Positions 1 through 7,434 of a stretch of 34,830 nt of DNA are shown in pieces; the stretch's first letter is position 1, and each line of letters begins with the position of its first letter. Made by a program: the position numbers and the translations under genes. This DNA comes from Yoonia sp. (GTDB lineage: Bacteria; Pseudomonadota; Alphaproteobacteria; Rhodobacterales; Rhodobacteraceae), in NCBI GenBank assembly GCA_028822885.1, contig JAPKCP010000002.1, positions 1 through 34,830 on the forward strand, in the 5' to 3' direction. The notes under the pieces are model-generated. The model was given only the letters and a program-made list of their open reading frames with translations. It had not been told where the DNA came from and did no database searches.

Positions 1-665
1 ATATCATCTGTGCCAAAAATAGATTCAGCGCGATCTTTAAAGATCTCCAATTGCTTATCTAAGTCAACACTTGCGATTTCGTCCGGCAGTCCAAGAGCAG
101 TCTGAATGACTTCACGCAAAGGCGCATTACCCAGCAACGTGAACCACTGCGCGTTCAAAGACTTGGCTGCACTAATAACATCGCCGAATGCGGTTTCAAC
201 GTTCAAGGCCAGTCGTAACTGATTGTCTTGTTGACCAACAGCCACTTCAAATGATTGCCTTTCAAACCTGTTAATTATGTCATCTGCAAAGATATCCGTA
301 CTGGTCAAAGGTTGCGCAAAATCACCAAACCCAAATGCTCTAGAGAAATCAGCATAGCGGCTGTCAGCTAACCGATTCGAAAGCGCTGCGTCATCAGTCG
401 TTCCATCCTCTAATATCTTCTGGATAAAGAACTTGTTTTCGATGTCCGCCTCGAGGCCAAACGCACCAAGCGCTACGCTGAGGAGATCCCGGTCATTAAT
501 CAGATCTTCAGCCTTTAACACTTTCCCAATTTCCTCGCGAAACTTATCAGTTACGCGTTTGATCGGTTGACTTTCATCAAATGCCGCTTGTTGTTGATCA
601 AGTGTGCGCTCCAAAAACCGCCAGCCAGAATATCCAGATATTGGCACTAGTGGCTGAAAATTCAC
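1..665 (-). CDS. DUF1217-family flagellar protein (C-terminus beyond window)
   Basis: The gene starts at a GTG (663-665) that overlaps the flbT stop in a GTGA quartet, so it is translationally coupled to flbT. About 221 codons are visible before the left edge and the C-terminus is missing. The N-terminus (NFQPLVPISGYSGWRFLERT) is followed by a mostly helical, charged sequence with a KFREEIGKV segment and a DRDLLSVALGAFGL segment. That pattern fits the DUF1217 proteins of alphaproteobacterial flagellar clusters, which lie next to flaF and flbT. No signal peptide or membrane segment is seen. The molecular role of the family is not established; a flagellar assembly role is inferred from the neighbours. 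The family call is by recognition only. Confidence 0.75.
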   Translation of the reverse strand, partial: MNFQPLVPISGYSGWRFLERTLDQQQAAFDESQPIKRVTDKFREEIGKVLKAEDLINDRDLLSVALGAFGLEADIENKFFIQKILEDGTTDDAALSNRLADSRYADFSRAFGFGDFAQPLTSTDIFADDIINRFERQSFEVAVGQQDNQLRLALNVETAFGDVISAAKSLNAQWFTLLGNAPLREVIQTALGLPDEIASVDLDKQLEIFKDRAESIFGTDD

Positions 666-1066
666 TGCTGTTTCACTGCTAGGAGCCGCGCCTCTCTTGG
701 GAGCAAAGACCGCAATGACTTTAAAGTGCGGTAGAAGTCATTTTGGGATGTCGCTTCCGTCGCCGCAGAAAGTTGCTCTCGGCTGTCTGAATCACAAAGC
801 GCTTGGCTCAGTTGCTCGATATCTTGCAAAATCTGAATTTTCGCATTTTCCCTGTCAGCGTCACCGGACAAGACAAGTTGCGCAATATAGCAAACACGAC
901 GCACTGGTGTATTCACTTCATCGGGCCTCAAAGCATCACGCAGACGCAAAATATTTGCATTTGGTGTCAAGATTGAAAGTCTGCTACGCCGGTCACCATT
1001 TTCGATCACAGCCCCGTTAACAAGCACTCTTTCCTTTGGGTTAAGTTTTAGAACTAATCCTGACAT
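662..1066 (-). CDS. flbT: FlbT, flagellin post-transcriptional regulator
   Basis: The 134-residue product has the usual FlbT length and a typical N-terminus (MSGLVLKLNPKERVLVNGAV), with the conserved GDRRSRL segment near residues 24-30. In Caulobacter, FlbT acts on flagellin mRNA through its 5' leader and represses flagellin synthesis until the hook is finished. That role is family knowledge, not shown here. The ATG directly abuts the flaF TAG stop, and the next gene overlaps its own stop by four bases, so flaF, flbT and the DUF1217 gene form a tightly coupled unit. The flagellin gene lies just upstream of flaF on the same strand, which supports the assignment. Confidence 0.93.
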   Translation of the reverse strand: MSGLVLKLNPKERVLVNGAVIENGDRRSRLSILTPNANILRLRDALRPDEVNTPVRRVCYIAQLVLSGDADRENAKIQILQDIEQLSQALCDSDSREQLSAATEATSQNDFYRTLKSLRSLLPREARLLAVKQQ

Positions 1067-1441
1067 CTATTGCCCCTGCTCAGTATTCAATCCGCGCATC
1101 ATGGACGTATTTATTTCAATGAGGGCATCTATTGTCACTTCGCCACGAAGTGCCTTTGCACTGTGAAAATCAGTGAATTCAGCAAGATAAAAAATTTGAG
1201 CGCGAAGCTCTGCTGGGAACTCATTGCCGTGTCCGGCAACATCATTTGCGAGCACGTGCCAGAGCTTCCGATTATTATGCAGTGCTTCAACGAAACCAGC
1301 AAAATTCTGTCTTTTATTCTCTGATGCCCAACGCAGCCTAGCAGTTAGTTTCCCAAGGATTTGAGCTTCAACATCTCGGTCAGATTTAAGCGGGAATTTG
1401 GTAGGGGCATAAGCCTGTCGAGCAAGTTCAATTGCGTTCAC
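1067..1441 (-). CDS. flaF: FlaF, flagellin synthesis/secretion regulator
   Basis: The 124-residue product matches FlaF in length and in its opening NAIELARQAYAP motif, followed by the conserved KSDRDVEAQILGKLTARL stretch. FlaF works as the positive counterpart of FlbT in alphaproteobacteria and binds flagellin as an export factor (family knowledge). The start is GTG at 1439-1441, with an AAGGA ribosome-binding site about seven bases upstream on the minus strand (1449-1453). The gene follows flagellin after a 95-bp gap containing two perfect hairpins, and it runs straight into flbT. No membrane segments or signal peptide are visible. Confidence 0.93.
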   Translation of the reverse strand: MNAIELARQAYAPTKFPLKSDRDVEAQILGKLTARLRWASENKRQNFAGFVEALHNNRKLWHVLANDVAGHGNEFPAELRAQIFYLAEFTDFHSAKALRGEVTIDALIEINTSMMRGLNTEQGQ

Positions 1442-1471
1442 GGTAAGTCCTTCCGGGACGATATGGAACGA

Positions 1472-1490
1472 AATACGGTTTTACCGTATT
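1472..1490 (-). other. Perfect 8-bp hairpin in the flaF leader
   Basis: The arms AATACGGT (1472-1479) and ACCGTATT (1483-1490) pair perfectly around a three-base loop. It lies about 30 bases upstream of the flaF GTG and downstream of the flagellin stop. There is no T tract on the minus strand after it, so a regulatory or RNA-stabilising element seems likelier than a classical terminator. Confidence 0.6.
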
Positions 1491-1501
1491 CAGCGGTTTG
1501 A

Positions 1502-1525
1502 GGAGGGCCTGTCAATTGGCCCTCC
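1502..1525 (-). terminator. Hairpin after flagellin (possible partial terminator)
   Basis: GGAGGGCC at 1518-1525 (read on the minus strand) pairs with GGCCCTCC at 1502-1509 around an eight-base loop, eleven bases beyond the flagellin stop. The stem is strong and GC-rich, but no U-run follows in the direction of transcription. It may stabilise the flagellin mRNA 3' end or attenuate read-through into flaF rather than terminate fully. Confidence 0.5.
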
Positions 1526-1536
1526 GTTTAACTGGC

Positions 1537-2826
1537 TTATCTGAACAGTGACAAGATCGACTGTGGTGCCTGATTTGCAATGGATAAAGACTGCACTGCA
1601 AGCTGCTGTTGAACCTGCAGGGCCTGCAACCTTGCTGACGTCTCCTCCATATTTGCATCAACCAAAGCACCGATTCCTGACTTCAAGCTATCAGAAAGAG
1701 ACGATACAAAATTGCTCTGGATCTCAATCCGTCCTTCAGACGAACCAAACGACGCAGCAGCATCAATAGTTGTTTGAATAAGAGCTTCGAATGCGTTCAG
1801 TGATCCCTTGGCACCGTTCAATGTCGACACATCAAGCTCAGCAAGCAATTCCAGCCCGCCCCCAATTGTGCCACCAGTCGTAACTGCCTCGGTAAAATCG
1901 ACATCAACTCCAGAATTATTGGTAAAGGTCACGTCCATACCAGAACGCGTAACTTGGATACCATTGTCACCACCAAGCCCATTAGAATCAAATGCGTATG
2001 CTGCACTTGCCTGCAGACCCTTTGCGATGTCTGTAAGTGTGTCGCCGTCACGTGCAACATACTGAGCTGTAAATGTGGTAGCACCACCACCTACGTCAAC
2101 ATCGAGAGAATAGCTGTCACCAGCTAACACATCTTTACCCTGCCGATCAGCTGTCGCAGCTGCGTCCCCAACGATACTAACTGTGCTGACACCACCGCCT
2201 GCAGCTGCCGTGCCCGCGCTAACAGTAATAGCACCACCATCAATGTCGGAACCAACGCCCAGAACAGAACTTTGCGTTCCAAGATCCTGCTTCGCAGCAG
2301 CGATCGAAGACGACGAAACAGTACCATCTGGACCTCGGTCAAGCGAGGACAGTACATTTATTTCACCACTGCCAGCGTTATCAACGATATCGGCAATTGC
2401 GGTGCCTCCATTTTCTGTATTGGACAGCAAGTTAAGCCCATTAAACTGAGCCGCACCTGCGATCGAAGTGATCTGATCTCGCAAAGAATCTAAGTCGGCT
2501 TGAAGTTTTTCCCCATCGAAGTTTTCTTCGTTCGCAGAAATAACCTTGCCTTTAATATCGTTCAACAAGTCCGTGATTTGCTCAGCGCCGTTGCGCGCAA
2601 CGGCAACTGTTGACTGGCCGAGCGAAAGGCTTTCGGAGATCGCCTTGAAACCCTTAACGTCAGATTCCATTACTTTGGAAATGGCCCATACGGCAGAGTT
2701 GTCTTTTGCGCTAGCAATAGATTTACCAGTTGAAATCGCTGATTGCGTATCAGAAAGGTTACTATTGACTGCCTTCAGCGTTTGAAGCGCAACCATTGCA
2801 CTATTGTTTGTCAGTATACTAGACAT
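1537..2826 (-). CDS. flaA: Flagellin
   Basis: The 429-residue product is the flagellar filament subunit. The conserved N-terminal D0/D1 helices are clear (SSILTNNSAMVALQTL at 2-17, then STGKSIASAKDNSAVWAISKVM and the NGLNLLS motif near 130). The C-terminal D1/D0 helices end in QSLSIANQAPQSILSLFR. The central part, roughly residues 150-330, is a Gly/Ala/Asp/Thr-rich surface domain with no obvious repeats. There is no signal peptide, as expected for type III export. Flagellin is followed by flaF and flbT in the same orientation, so synthesis is probably under their post-transcriptional control. An AAGGA sequence about ten bases upstream supports the ATG at 2824-2826. The symbol flaA is a conventional choice; fliC or fljK would be equivalent. 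Confidence 0.96.
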   Translation of the reverse strand: MSSILTNNSAMVALQTLKAVNSNLSDTQSAISTGKSIASAKDNSAVWAISKVMESDVKGFKAISESLSLGQSTVAVARNGAEQITDLLNDIKGKVISANEENFDGEKLQADLDSLRDQITSIAGAAQFNGLNLLSNTENGGTAIADIVDNAGSGEINVLSSLDRGPDGTVSSSSIAAAKQDLGTQSSVLGVGSDIDGGAITVSAGTAAAGGGVSTVSIVGDAAATADRQGKDVLAGDSYSLDVDVGGGATTFTAQYVARDGDTLTDIAKGLQASAAYAFDSNGLGGDNGIQVTRSGMDVTFTNNSGVDVDFTEAVTTGGTIGGGLELLAELDVSTLNGAKGSLNAFEALIQTTIDAAASFGSSEGRIEIQSNFVSSLSDSLKSGIGALVDANMEETSARLQALQVQQQLAVQSLSIANQAPQSILSLFR

Positions 2827-3034
2827 GTATCAGAGTCCTTATTTTTGCGCATTTTACGCAGATTTTGGGGATTAGATCTCAGTGGATCAGCGGGTTAACT
2901 TGTAGCGCCGTTCTGGCGATTTACATGCCGCAGAGCCGCGACCTGTCCATTCTAGATATGTCCCTTATGCAGGTAGGGTATTGAACAAATCCTTAATTCA
3001 CGGCCAAAAAATTATTCTATTTTTAAAAAAATAA
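2827..3034 (-). promoter_or_regulatory. Flagellin promoter and leader region
   Basis: This 208-bp gap separates the FlgN-like gene stop from the flagellin start. On the minus strand it holds an AGTTAACCC sequence (2892-2900), which resembles a CtrA half-site. It also holds a small hairpin CGCC-N5-GGCG (2906-2918), a weaker TGCG/CGCA stem near the ribosome-binding site (2846-2860), and a GAGTC (GANTC-type) site at 2833-2837. The segment next to 3034 is very AT-rich. I could not identify a confident sigma-28 or sigma-54 promoter by eye. Confidence 0.35.
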
Positions 3035-3376
3035 TTAATATCTACACGCTGTTAGAGTGGTACAAATATCAATTTCTTCCAGCGTCCCATCTTTATTATA
3101 GACAGATACTTGGCCAGAGGTTAATTCTGTCACCAGCAAATGACGTTGTGCGGACTGAACACCAGCGATGACTGACTCAATAATAGTCTGATTTCGCACT
3201 ATATCTTCAGACAACCCACGAAGATCCTCCGTTGAAAGTTTTTCAGTCAGCAACAGCTCTAACAATGACTCTTTCGCAGTACCTAAATTGTTCAAGGCAT
3301 CAAGATTTCCACTCAATGCTGCATCACGCTCTTGGAGGAGTAAGTCTTGCAACTTAACAAGAGCCAATTTACCCAT
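3035..3376 (-). CDS. FlgN-like flagellar export chaperone (tentative)
   Basis: The product has about 113 residues from the ATG at 3374-3376; a GTG two codons upstream at 3380-3382 is an alternative start. It is strongly helical: an amphipathic N-terminus (KLALVKLQDLLLQERDAALS), a SLLELLLTEKL segment and a central EDIVRNQTIIESVIAGVQSA helix. It ends in a short polar tail. Length, helical character and position next to a FlgJ-like rod protein fit the FlgN family, which chaperones hook-filament junction proteins FlgK and FlgL. No sharp FlgN signature is visible, so this rests partly on context. Its start overlaps the end of the FlgJ-like gene, which implies translational coupling. Confidence 0.6.
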   Translation of the reverse strand: MGKLALVKLQDLLLQERDAALSGNLDALNNLGTAKESLLELLLTEKLSTEDLRGLSEDIVRNQTIIESVIAGVQSAQRHLLVTELTSGQVSVYNKDGTLEEIDICTTLTACRY

Positions 3377-3659
3377 CAGCACGCTCCTTCATTGCATCGA
3401 ATAACGCCTCAGCAAGACCAATTCCCCCAGCTTTCGCCATTTCAGTGGCTTGTGCATCTCGCAAGAATGATCCGAATTGTTCTTCCCCCACACCACCACC
3501 AAATGTTTGCCGCGCCTCACCAACACCTGCAGATTTCAGCATTTCAGACAGAAACGTTGCCTCCAGCTTGATCGCCACATCTGTTAGCGCGCTGTCCCTT
3601 TTACTTAGGGCCTCAGAATTAGTCGTTTGTAATTTGGTGGCTAGAGTATCTGATAGCAT
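3369..3659 (-). CDS. flgJ: FlgJ-like rod-binding protein, short form
   Basis: The 96-residue product corresponds to the N-terminal rod-binding domain of FlgJ. It shows the helical KLEATFLSEMLKSAGVGEAR segment (about 32-51), then a GGGVGEEQFGSFLRDAQA segment typical of the family, and a final GIGLAEALFDAMK helix. The peptidoglycan-hydrolase domain of enterobacterial FlgJ is absent, as is common in alphaproteobacteria, so rod assembly would need a separate muramidase. An AGGGAG ribosome-binding site six bases before the ATG supports this start. The FlgN-like gene overlaps its 3' end. It is divergent from fliK across a short shared regulatory gap. Confidence 0.8.
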   Translation of the reverse strand: MLSDTLATKLQTTNSEALSKRDSALTDVAIKLEATFLSEMLKSAGVGEARQTFGGGVGEEQFGSFLRDAQATEMAKAGGIGLAEALFDAMKERADG

Positions 3660-3697
3660 GGCATTCTCCCTTTATGCTGTGTGTATCCGCGATGTCA

Positions 3698-3712
3698 GTA
3701 AACAATTGGTAA
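3698..3712. promoter_or_regulatory. Possible degenerate CtrA site between flgJ-like and fliK genes
   Basis: GTAA-N7-GTAA on the plus strand (TTAC-N7-TTAC on the minus strand) sits in the short gap between two divergent flagellar genes. The CtrA consensus in alphaproteobacteria is TTAA-N7-TTAA, so each half matches three of four bases with correct spacing. CtrA controls flagellar genes in many Rhodobacterales, which makes the position plausible, but the match is imperfect. Confidence 0.3.
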
Positions 3713-3755
3713 GCTTTTTATACTATTGATGGAAAATACCTCGGCTGGAGAAACG

Positions 3756-5225
3756 ATGTCAGAAGCACCTCCAATTATTAAAGTGGCACACAGCAATACC
3801 TCCGTGAAGGGTAGCAAGTATATAATTAATGCAAATATTTCTGATATTTATTCTGGTGATATATTTATCAAATTATTAGCATCACAGTTCACGAATACAA
3901 ATTTGGTTCCAAAAGAGACTACAGAAAAAAACTTGCTTGATAAAGGGATAGAGATTGCCTTACCCAATGATATAAAAAATACTACTGAAGACAGTGCCAT
4001 ATCTCAAATCGATCTTGTCCAAATTGAAGGGCAATTGCCAAAAATGATTCCCAAAAGGGGAGAAGTGACGAGCAACGAGCTAAACACTCCATTGAGCACC
4101 TCTCACACCCATCAAAAAATCAGGGTGCAAGCTGCCATCTTTACCAGTTATCAGCAAAATATTAAGGTGCCACGATCAACATCAATTGAAAACAAAGTCG
4201 AGGCCGCGCTGACGTCAGAGGGCCTCGAAGGGCAACCAAGTGGACCAAACGCGCAAACTGCGTCAGAGGTTTTTGCGGAGACTGAACCAAAACAAAGAAC
4301 GACACATGATCCCGTTGAGCTAGCAAAAAAATTCACAGTACAAACCAATGGCGACGAGCCCAAACAAGCGAAACTAACGGCTGCTGATTCCGCGATTCCT
4401 TCAAAACCTGATGCGATCTTGGGTGCAAGCAACGAAAACTCGCGATCAATGCCGCCGGCGTCTGCACCGCCAAAGGCAGTAACTCAGCAGCCTCCGGCGC
4501 CAGTTTCAGCTAGCTCGCCACTCCAGTCTGGACGTTTGAAAGACATTGCCCAAGCTACTATAGACGCACCTAAACAAAATGCGCCTGAAGAACCAAGATC
4601 AACAGCGCTACTCGGTGAGCAAACACGTCCCAAAACAACAGCCTATGCACTTGTTCACGAGATGAAGGCTGCGACACCAGCGGTTAATTCTATGTCATTT
4701 CCCTTAGTCGCTCGGCAAGAAGTTGACTCAAGGTCAACAGACAGTTTGGATCTTGGCCTACAATTTGAAACTTCAGCCAGACCCGCTCAAGGGACACAAA
4801 GCACCGCAGTGCCGACATCACTCCAACACTTTCACCAAGACGCACGCCAGATCGCAAACCAACTGGCAGCTCAGTTTCCGAAGCAAAGGGACAACACGAC
4901 AGTAATCAGATTAAACCCAAACGAGTTAGGTTATGTGCGAATGACAATGCGAAACATCGACGGCGTCATGTCTATGACAATCTTGGCAGAACGCCCCGAA
5001 ACAGCTGAGATCATGCGGCGCAATATCAGCGACCTGGAACAGGAATTTCAGTCTTTGGGCTTTGAGAACCTAAGTTTTGAATTCGATGACAATAGCCCCC
5101 AGCGAGATAGCCCTGCGGCTCAAGACATTTTGCAAGACATCGAAAAAATTGATCACCAGCTGTCCATAAACCCAGAAAATACCCCCTATGCGACTGCCGA
5201 CGGCCGTCTTAATCTCAGACTTTGA
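3756..5225 (+). CDS. fliK: FliK, flagellar hook-length control protein
   Basis: The product has 489 residues from the ATG at 3756, which is preceded by GGAG (3747-3750) at a five-base spacing. An in-frame ATG at 3729 lacks such a site. FliK is exported during hook assembly and switches export specificity when the hook reaches its final length. The first 350 residues are low-complexity and rich in Pro, Ala, Gln, Ser and Thr, as expected for the ruler. The last 120 residues form the conserved C-terminal domain, with VIRLNPNELGYVRMTM and then AERPETAEIMRRNISDLEQ. The start of the gene is noticeably AT-rich compared with its neighbours. flgD follows after eight bases, so the two are co-transcribed. 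Confidence 0.9.
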   Translation: MSEAPPIIKVAHSNTSVKGSKYIINANISDIYSGDIFIKLLASQFTNTNLVPKETTEKNLLDKGIEIALPNDIKNTTEDSAISQIDLVQIEGQLPKMIPKRGEVTSNELNTPLSTSHTHQKIRVQAAIFTSYQQNIKVPRSTSIENKVEAALTSEGLEGQPSGPNAQTASEVFAETEPKQRTTHDPVELAKKFTVQTNGDEPKQAKLTAADSAIPSKPDAILGASNENSRSMPPASAPPKAVTQQPPAPVSASSPLQSGRLKDIAQATIDAPKQNAPEEPRSTALLGEQTRPKTTAYALVHEMKAATPAVNSMSFPLVARQEVDSRSTDSLDLGLQFETSARPAQGTQSTAVPTSLQHFHQDARQIANQLAAQFPKQRDNTTVIRLNPNELGYVRMTMRNIDGVMSMTILAERPETAEIMRRNISDLEQEFQSLGFENLSFEFDDNSPQRDSPAAQDILQDIEKIDHQLSINPENTPYATADGRLNLRL

Positions 5226-5232
5226 GGACACT

Positions 5233-5907
5233 ATGGAAATAACCCAAACACAAGCCAATGCCACCGTTTCTGCACCGACTGCCCAACAAGCAACATCTAA
5301 AAAGGAAATTAGCTCAGATTTTGAAACTTTTTTGCGCATGCTTACGGTTCAAATGCAGAATCAAGATCCGCTCGACCCTGTTGATTCATCCGATTATGCT
5401 GTCCAACTTGCTACATTTTCAAATGTAGAGCAACAAGTGCAAACCAACGATTTGTTGCGTGAACTCAAGGGGCAGCTTGGCCTCACAGGTATCGCGCAAA
5501 TGGCCGATTGGGTTGGAAAAGAAGCACGCGTTGTAGCACCTGTTGAAATTGATGGTGCGCCGATTAAGCTTTTCCCATCACCTGCCGCGGCAGCTACTGA
5601 TGCGGACATTGTGGTCCGTGACGCTTCAGGTTTTGAAGTAACGCGATTTACGGTTCCCGCAACAGCTGAACCTGTCGAATGGGCTGGCTTTACCGCAGAC
5701 GGCTTTCCGGTCCCACCCGGACTATATACTTTTGACGTAGAGAGTTTTGACGGTGAAAAATTGCTAGAAACATCTCAAGCCGCTGTTTATGCGACCATAG
5801 ATGAGATTCAGAAGACCGCAGAAGGTGATACGCTTGCAGTTCTCAAAGGTGGGACAACAATACCAACCGACGACATTACCGCGATCAGGAATGCGGCTAG
5901 CACTTAG
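5233..5907 (+). CDS. flgD: FlgD, flagellar hook-capping (scaffolding) protein
   Basis: The product has 224 residues from the ATG at 5233, which has a GAGGA site (5224-5228) five bases upstream. An in-frame ATG at 5188 lies inside fliK and is less likely. The N-terminal domain carries the hallmark DFETFLRMLTVQMQNQDPLDP motif, broken only by normal variation, followed by SSDYAVQLATFSNVEQ. The C-terminal part is a beta-rich FlgD tudor/Ig-like region, including GLYTFDVESFDGE. FlgD caps the growing hook and guides FlgE assembly. Its stop overlaps that of the convergent ubiB in a shared TTAG, with no terminator between them. Confidence 0.95.
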   Translation: MEITQTQANATVSAPTAQQATSKKEISSDFETFLRMLTVQMQNQDPLDPVDSSDYAVQLATFSNVEQQVQTNDLLRELKGQLGLTGIAQMADWVGKEARVVAPVEIDGAPIKLFPSPAAAATDADIVVRDASGFEVTRFTVPATAEPVEWAGFTADGFPVPPGLYTFDVESFDGEKLLETSQAAVYATIDEIQKTAEGDTLAVLKGGTTIPTDDITAIRNAAST

Positions 5908-7433
5908 AGAATGTGACCGAACCAAATGGCCAAGGCCGTTAGTGCGCCCCCTGCGAGCATCCAAGCAAGAGGGCGAAGAGGCGATGGGTGCCCTTGATCT
6001 TGCGTAGGCTCAGTCTGCCGGATGATCGCAGCTTCGGCAATTGCGGGCAAACGGGACCCATAGCGCGACAGCACAACTGCAGTCTTCATCAAGTCTTGGA
6101 GAACGGCCTTTGGACCGATGCTGTCTTTGATGTATGCCTCAACGATCGGGCGTGCATCTTCCCAAATGTTCATTTTGGGATTCATTGATCGCGCAACCCC
6201 TTCAACAACAACCATTGTTCTTTGCAAGTGGATCAGCTCGGTACGCGTTTCCATGCCAAAGCGTTCCGTGACTTCGAACAAATAGGACAATAGCCGCGCC
6301 ATCGAAATGCGCGTGGCGTCCATTCCAAAGATTGGCTCCCCCACAGCGCGCAGAGCGCGCGCAAATTCATCAACATCCTGATGAGCAGGAACATATCCTG
6401 CCTCAAAGTGCACTTCGGCGACACGTTTGTAATCCCGCCGAATAAAACCGTACAGAATCTCAGCGTAAACCCGCCGTGTATACTCATCAATGCGGCCCAT
6501 GATCCCAAAGTCATAAGCAATGATGTCACCATTCGCGGCAATTTTCAGATTGCCCTGATGCATATCACCGTGAAAGTAACCATCGCGCAGCGCATGGTTC
6601 AAGAACATCTGCAGGATACGAGTCGACAGTTCCTCTCTATTATGGCCCGCGGCATCAATGGCCTCATTGTCACCAGCATTTACACCCTCGGCCCAGTCAA
6701 GCGTCATGACCCGGCGGCCTGACAAATGCCAACGGATACGCGGTACCGAAAAACCAGCATCATCAGCCGTATTATCTGCAAATTCAGACGCGGCGGATGA
6801 TTCCAAACGTAGATCAAGCTCCCCAAGCACTACACCTTCGAAGTGCGTAATCACCTCCATCGGGCGTAAACGACGCGAAGAAGGGGACAAAACTTCAATC
6901 GCACGCGCTGCAAAATAAAATGCGTCAATATCTTTACGGAAGGCTTTTTCGATCCCTGGGCGCAATACCTTTACAGCAACGGCATCACCAGTATCCGCCA
7001 AATGAGCTTTGTGAACTTGCGCAAGTGAAGCCGCCGCGACAGGTTCCGAAAAGGAGGTGAACGCTTGCTCAACGGTTTGACCTAACTCGCGCTCAACCTC
7101 ATCTTTTGCTTCTTGCATCGAGAAGGGCGGCAGTTTGTCCTGTAAAACACGCAGCTGGATCGCCATGTCATCGCCAACGACGTCAGGCCGCGTTGAAAGT
7201 ATTTGCCCAAACTTAATGTATGCCGGACCCAAAGCTGTCAAAGCACGCGGCACCGGTGGCGTGTTTGCGTCACCTTTGTAGCCAAGCCATTGGAAGGGCC
7301 AAACAATCGTACGGAAAACACCTCTGACCAAAGGTGGCGTATCTAGCGCTTCGAGCACAACTTTCATCGCACCTGTTCTTTCAAACGTAGCGCCTGTCCG
7401 GATTAACCGTATAATGTTGTGGGGGCCACGCAT
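5904..7433 (-). CDS. ubiB: UbiB, ubiquinone biosynthesis kinase-like ATPase
   Basis: The 509-residue product belongs to the UbiB/ADCK family, which supports ubiquinone synthesis at the inner membrane. The family KxGQ motif is seen in PAYIKFGQILSTRPD, the Ala-rich loop in AAASLAQVHKA, and the ATP-binding Lys in VAVKVLRPGI. A DFG-like element follows in IIAYDFGIMGRID. The C-terminus ends in one hydrophobic helix (LAWMLAGGALTALAIWFG), the usual membrane anchor. I chose the ATG at 7431-7433, one base after the ubiE stop; an upstream in-frame start would overlap ubiE. The gene is coupled to ubiE, and its 3' end overlaps the flgD stop. Confidence 0.95.
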   Translation of the reverse strand: MRGPHNIIRLIRTGATFERTGAMKVVLEALDTPPLVRGVFRTIVWPFQWLGYKGDANTPPVPRALTALGPAYIKFGQILSTRPDVVGDDMAIQLRVLQDKLPPFSMQEAKDEVERELGQTVEQAFTSFSEPVAAASLAQVHKAHLADTGDAVAVKVLRPGIEKAFRKDIDAFYFAARAIEVLSPSSRRLRPMEVITHFEGVVLGELDLRLESSAASEFADNTADDAGFSVPRIRWHLSGRRVMTLDWAEGVNAGDNEAIDAAGHNREELSTRILQMFLNHALRDGYFHGDMHQGNLKIAANGDIIAYDFGIMGRIDEYTRRVYAEILYGFIRRDYKRVAEVHFEAGYVPAHQDVDEFARALRAVGEPIFGMDATRISMARLLSYLFEVTERFGMETRTELIHLQRTMVVVEGVARSMNPKMNIWEDARPIVEAYIKDSIGPKAVLQDLMKTAVVLSRYGSRLPAIAEAAIIRQTEPTQDQGHPSPLRPLAWMLAGGALTALAIWFGHIL

Positions 7434-7434
7434 A

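Noticed and set aside
1800..2400. Unusual variable central domain of flagellin as a foreign insertion
   Set aside because: Length and composition fit the normal variable surface domain, and the reading frame is intact with conserved ends.
3023..3038. TTAA...TTAA sequence near the FlgN-like stop as a CtrA box
   Set aside because: The spacing is eight rather than seven bases, it overlaps a coding end, and such matches are expected in this very AT-rich stretch.
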